Origin: Pseudomonas putida S13.1.2
Lineage (GTDB): Bacteria; Pseudomonadota; Gammaproteobacteria; Pseudomonadales; Pseudomonadaceae
Length of the DNA: 64,000 nucleotides
Assembly (NCBI RefSeq): GCF_000498395.2
Contig: NZ_CP010979.1
Coordinates: forward strand, 620,001 to 684,000
Reading direction: 5' to 3'
Part shown: positions 60,978 to 64,000 of the stretch, piece by piece
Layout: each line of letters begins with the position of its first letter
Position numbering within the stretch: position 1 is the stretch's first letter
Notes under the pieces: generated by a model
What the model was told of the DNA's origin: nothing
Databases searched by the model: none
Seen by the model: only the letters and a program-made list of their open reading frames with translations
Translations under genes and position numbers: made by a program

Positions 60978-61022
60978 CCCACGACCCAACGACTACCGGC
61001 CCATCGCCAAGGAACTTGAACC

Positions 61023-62039
61023 ATGAAGTTGTCACGCACACTCACCGCCGGCCTTCTTGCCATTGCCGTTAACAGTGCATTCGCTGCGGGTGGCCCTGGT
61101 GTCGAAACCACCACCCAGGCCTTTCTTCAAGCCCTGGAAGCAGGCGGTGGTAAACCGCTGGAAACCCTCTCGCCGAAAAACGCCCGCGCCGCGCTGAGCG
61201 GTGCCCAGGCCAGCGTGAAGGTAGATCTCGCGGGTATCCAGATCGAGCGTCGGAGCATCGAGGTAGAGGGCAGAAGCCTGGATATTCGGGTTATACGTCC
61301 AGAAGGGGCAGAGGGCGACTTGCCTGTGTTCATGTTCTTCCATGGCGGGGGTTGGGTGCTTGGTGATTATCCCACCCATGAACGCCTGATCCACGACCTG
61401 GTAGTAGGGTCTGGTGCGGCAGCGGTTTACGTCGACTACCCGCCGTCGCCGGAAGCGAAGTTCCCCACAGCGATCAATCAAGCTTACGGCGCCACACGCT
61501 GGGTTGCCGAACACGGTAAGCAGATTGGTGTCGATGGAAGCCGTCTCGCGGTTGTGGGAAATAGTGTCGGTGGGAACATGGCCGCTGTGGTTGCGATCAA
61601 GGCCAAAGAGGCCGGCACCCCCAAACTGCGTTTCCAGGCGCTCTTGTGGCCGGTGACGGATGCAGACTTCAGCAGCGGCTCTTACAACCGCTTCGCCGAA
61701 GGTCACTTCCTTACTCGTGGCATGATGAAATGGTTCTGGGACAACTACACCACCGATCCGCAACAGCGAAGCGACATCCACGCCTCACCACTGCGCGCTA
61801 CCTTGGAGCAGCTGCAAGGCCTACCACCAGCTTTGGTACAGACTGCCGAAATGGATGTACTGCGGGACGAGGGTGAAGCTTACGCCCGTAAGCTCAATGC
61901 GGCAGGCGTGCCGGTTACTGCCGTTCGATACAACGGCATGATTCACGACTACGGCTTACTCAATGTACTCGCCCAGGTTCCCAGCGTCCGTGATGCGATG
62001 AGTCAAGCCGCTCAGGCGATCAAGCAGCACCTGGAGTAA
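61023..62039 (+). CDS. Exported alpha/beta hydrolase (hormone-sensitive-lipase-like esterase)
   Basis: 338 residues. MKLSRTLTAGLLAIAVNSAF then AAG is a signal peptide, so the enzyme works in the periplasm or outside. HGGGW in MFFHGGGWVLGDY forms the oxyanion hole, the nucleophile is Ser in VVGNSVGGNMA, and the Asp and His are in AEMDVLRDEGEAY and GMIHDYGLL. Family IV esterase; substrate unknown. Confidence 0.93.
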   Translation: MKLSRTLTAGLLAIAVNSAFAAGGPGVETTTQAFLQALEAGGGKPLETLSPKNARAALSGAQASVKVDLAGIQIERRSIEVEGRSLDIRVIRPEGAEGDLPVFMFFHGGGWVLGDYPTHERLIHDLVVGSGAAAVYVDYPPSPEAKFPTAINQAYGATRWVAEHGKQIGVDGSRLAVVGNSVGGNMAAVVAIKAKEAGTPKLRFQALLWPVTDADFSSGSYNRFAEGHFLTRGMMKWFWDNYTTDPQQRSDIHASPLRATLEQLQGLPPALVQTAEMDVLRDEGEAYARKLNAAGVPVTAVRYNGMIHDYGLLNVLAQVPSVRDAMSQAAQAIKQHLE

Positions 62040-62064
62040 TCGCAAAAATCAGTCGAAGACAGCC

Positions 62065-62250
62065 CTAGGCATTGATAGCCTCAATGGGCGGCTTGGCCTG
62101 CAAGGTCGCTGCCCCGGCTTCTAGCAATTGGGTCTTGGCTGATGCGGGTCTGCCGGGTGTCTCCACAGGCGACTTCGTCTCAGGAGCAGAGCAAGCCCAC
62201 AGAAGACTACCGGCCAGGGGAAGGGTTATGAATCTGATGAGTTGTGGCAT
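62065..62250 (-). CDS. Small lipoprotein
   Basis: About 61 residues from MPQLIRFITLPLAGSLLWAC; the last residue of this stretch is the likely lipidated cysteine (LLWAC lipobox). The rest is short and low in structure (SAPETKSPVETPGRPASAKT). Convergent with the esterase gene. Function unknown. Confidence 0.5.
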   Translation of the reverse strand: MPQLIRFITLPLAGSLLWACSAPETKSPVETPGRPASAKTQLLEAGAATLQAKPPIEAINA

Positions 62251-62277
62251 GAGAGTGGCTCTAGTTAGTGTCCTCAA

Positions 62278-62718
62278 AGGACAGCCTGGGCCAGCAGAAC
62301 GGACAATTCAGAAGACAAACGGCCTGGGTCGATGACGAATTCCATACAAAAGAAAGCCCGCTGCTAGGCGGGCTAATGGGAGCTTCTATCACACATAGGG
62401 ATAGGGCGAGTGTTGCCTAGGTGTCGTGAAAATTGGGTGAAAGAAAAGTCCCGCCAATGTCATCACCGGGATTCCCTCAATGCAGGGCCAGTCATATGTA
62501 CGTGAGTCTGCGAGAGAGATATGCGACGGTTCACTTCGTTGAATCTTGAGTTCACAAAGGGCAAGCGGAGCGCGCCGGCCCAATGGGCCAGAGGCGTGAG
62601 CATGGAAGCCCGGTAGGGCCACCCCAGGGCGACGCCAGGGGTCGGTTCACGACAGCCTTCCTAAGACTGGGCAGGCCCAGTTGAACTCTCGGCGCGGGGT
62701 GATCATCTCGGTGGATCG
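62278..62718. other. Gap with the second hairpin module
   Basis: 441 bases without a convincing gene. It holds copy 2 of the module (62348-62448). A minus-strand frame ends inside it, but I cannot support it as a gene. Confidence 0.45.
62348..62448 (-). repeat. Recurrent hairpin module, copy 2
   Basis: AAAAGAAAGCCCGC...GCGGGC, then GGAGCTTCTATCA, then GTGAAAATTGGGTGAA at almost the same distance as in copy 1 at 42441. On the minus strand it ends in TTTCTTTT. Confidence 0.6.
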
Positions 62719-63186
62719 ATGATTCACTTAGCGGAATCGTTGACCAGTGTGGATGACGTAAAGGCGTACCTCGAGCGCCGTGTCCTGGTGCTCTACGCCG
62801 GAGCTATGGCGGAAACTCTTCCCCAGGGCCAAGTCCCGGAAAGGGGAGTGGACAGGGATAGGGCAGCCAAGATTATTCGTGGGTCTTTAGGTGCAGAACA
62901 AGACTATGCCAAGGCTCGAGAAGCGATTCATCTGTTACGCAGCATCCTGCATCCAGGTGTCCCCGATGCAGATGTTGTTGATGAACAACTGAAAGCACTG
63001 GATGAGCGCCTCTGGAGTCGGGCGTTGATGTTGGTCGAAGAGTATGAGGACACTATCGTTGGATTGGCCTGTGGGTTCACGCAGCATTTAGAAGCGCAAC
63101 CGCGAGGTATGTACAGCGCTGTCTATGACAAAGAGCTTCTTGACGGGCTGTCTGGATTGCAGGCGTTGCCTTTGTTGCGGCCTTGA
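62719..63186 (+). CDS. Unknown protein, possibly the C-terminal part of a peptidase-like protein
   Basis: 155 residues. VDDVKAYLERRVLVLYAGAM then AETL resembles the segment that follows the active site in FtsH-like (M41) peptidases, where an AGxxAE motif sits. There is no HExxH here, so if it belongs to that family it lacks the catalytic part. No good ribosome site at the ATG. Confidence 0.45.
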   Translation: MIHLAESLTSVDDVKAYLERRVLVLYAGAMAETLPQGQVPERGVDRDRAAKIIRGSLGAEQDYAKAREAIHLLRSILHPGVPDADVVDEQLKALDERLWSRALMLVEEYEDTIVGLACGFTQHLEAQPRGMYSAVYDKELLDGLSGLQALPLLRP

Positions 63187-63299
63187 GCTTCCCCTCTATG
63201 AAAGACAACGGGAACGTGGCGCATGTGGTAATCGTTTGGCCCCGCCTGCTGATCCACCAGCGAGATCTTGCTCATTGGTGGATCAGCTCTACCCCCTAG

Positions 63300-64000
63300 T
63301 TATCCACCAAGGTACGCATCACGCACTCGTGGGTTAGCCAACAGATCCGCGCCACTTCCCTGCATCACGATCCGGCCATTTTCCAGCACATACCCTCGGT
63401 CAGCCAGGCGTAAAGCTTGGTTCGCGTTCTGCTCAACCAGGAAAACGGTAACCCCATCGTCCCGCAACTGCTCAACGATCTGGAAGATCTGTTGGATGAT
63501 GATCGGGGCCAGGCCCAGCGAAGGCTCATCCAGCAACAGCAATTTGGGTTTGCTCATCAGCGCTCGACCGATGGCGAGCATCTGCTGCTCACCACCAGAC
63601 ATGGTTCCAGAACGTTGGCTGAAGCGCTCACGAAGACGCGGGAATAGCTCGAGGACTTTCTCTAGCTGGGCGTTAAAATCAGCCTTGTCAGTGAAGAATC
63701 CGCCCATGGCCAGGTTCTCTTCTACAGTAAGCCGAGAAAACACTCGGCGACCTTCCGGCACCACGGCAATGCTCTTGCGCATGATCTCGCTAGAGTGGCT
63801 GGTGGTCAGTTCCTCACCTTCATAGCGGATGCTGCCTTTCGTGGCCTTGGGGGCGCCGCAGAGGGTCATCAGCAGTGTCGACTTCCCAGCTCCGTTTGCG
63901 CCGATGAGCGTGACAATCTCACCCCGATTCACCTCAATGCTCACATCGTACAGCGCCTGAATCTTGCCGTAGTGGGTCGAGACATTCTCAAAATGCAACA
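63300..64000 (-). CDS. livF: Branched-chain amino-acid ABC transporter ATP-binding protein LivF, start outside
   Basis: 232 residues seen. Walker A GANGAGKST, signature MSGGEQQMLAIGRALMSKPK, Walker B LLLLDEPSLGLAP and the H-loop replaced in FLVEQNANQALRL as in LivF proteins. The frame is open to the edge: a TTG at 63998 is preceded by xTG, so the true ATG is probably one base beyond the window. With LivG and the permeases it would power uptake of Leu, Ile, Val or related compounds. Confidence 0.93.
   Translation of the reverse strand, partial: LHFENVSTHYGKIQALYDVSIEVNRGEIVTLIGANGAGKSTLLMTLCGAPKATKGSIRYEGEELTTSHSSEIMRKSIAVVPEGRRVFSRLTVEENLAMGGFFTDKADFNAQLEKVLELFPRLRERFSQRSGTMSGGEQQMLAIGRALMSKPKLLLLDEPSLGLAPIIIQQIFQIVEQLRDDGVTVFLVEQNANQALRLADRGYVLENGRIVMQGSGADLLANPRVRDAYLGG

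Overview
The window is a piece of a Pseudomonas chromosome, almost certainly of the Pseudomonas putida group. The first 28 kb keeps a typical putida-group gene order (roxA, purB, hflD, mnmA, nudix, idh, icd, cspD, clpS, clpA, infA, bpt, aat, ftsK, lolA, rarA, crcB, serS, cysG, tus genes, yccA). It is GC-rich and contains the short REP palindromes common in these genomes. It carries housekeeping functions: purine synthesis, tRNA 2-thiolation (mnmA plus tusDCBE), the TCA cycle (two unrelated isocitrate dehydrogenases), the bacterial N-degron pathway (clpS, clpA, bpt and aat close together), chromosome segregation (ftsK), lipoprotein sorting (lolA) and siroheme synthesis (cysG).

At 28.15 kb the order breaks. 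A tRNA-Ser(UGA) gene with its own promoter is cut inside the T-loop: 65-67 nt of its 5' part lie at 28154-28220, and its last 23 nt, followed by the original terminator, lie at 44711-44733. The two parts join into a perfectly folded 88-nt tRNA. The 16.5 kb between them is a foreign element with short terminal inverted repeats. Just inside its left end it carries a complete, different tRNA-Ser(UGA) (28275-28364) with its own terminator, placed to be transcribed from the broken gene's promoter. I infer that the element replaces the tRNA it destroys.

The element's cargo looks like a defence island. It contains a KAP-type P-loop NTPase, an H-NS-like MvaT-family silencer, an intact and a frameshifted GIY-YIG protein, a minus-strand run of an unknown protein, an HTH/ImmA-IrrE metallopeptidase and a TIR-like protein, a PD-(D/E)XK-like protein next to a PIN-like protein, and many small unknown or decayed genes. 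I recognised no integrase or transposase in it.

Right of the element is ordinary accessory Pseudomonas DNA. A 4.5 kb catabolic cassette (MFS transporter, SDR dehydrogenase, sugar isomerase-like protein, LysR regulator) lies between two copies of a ~57 bp sequence containing a gene end and its terminator. Then come DUF6124/DUF3077 small proteins, arfB, a run of small proteins, an isochorismatase/RidA/LysR group, a TetR gene with two almost identical DUF1348 proteins, the cyanate detoxification genes cynR-cynT-cynS, a secreted esterase, and the start of a branched-chain amino-acid ABC transporter ATPase running off the right edge.
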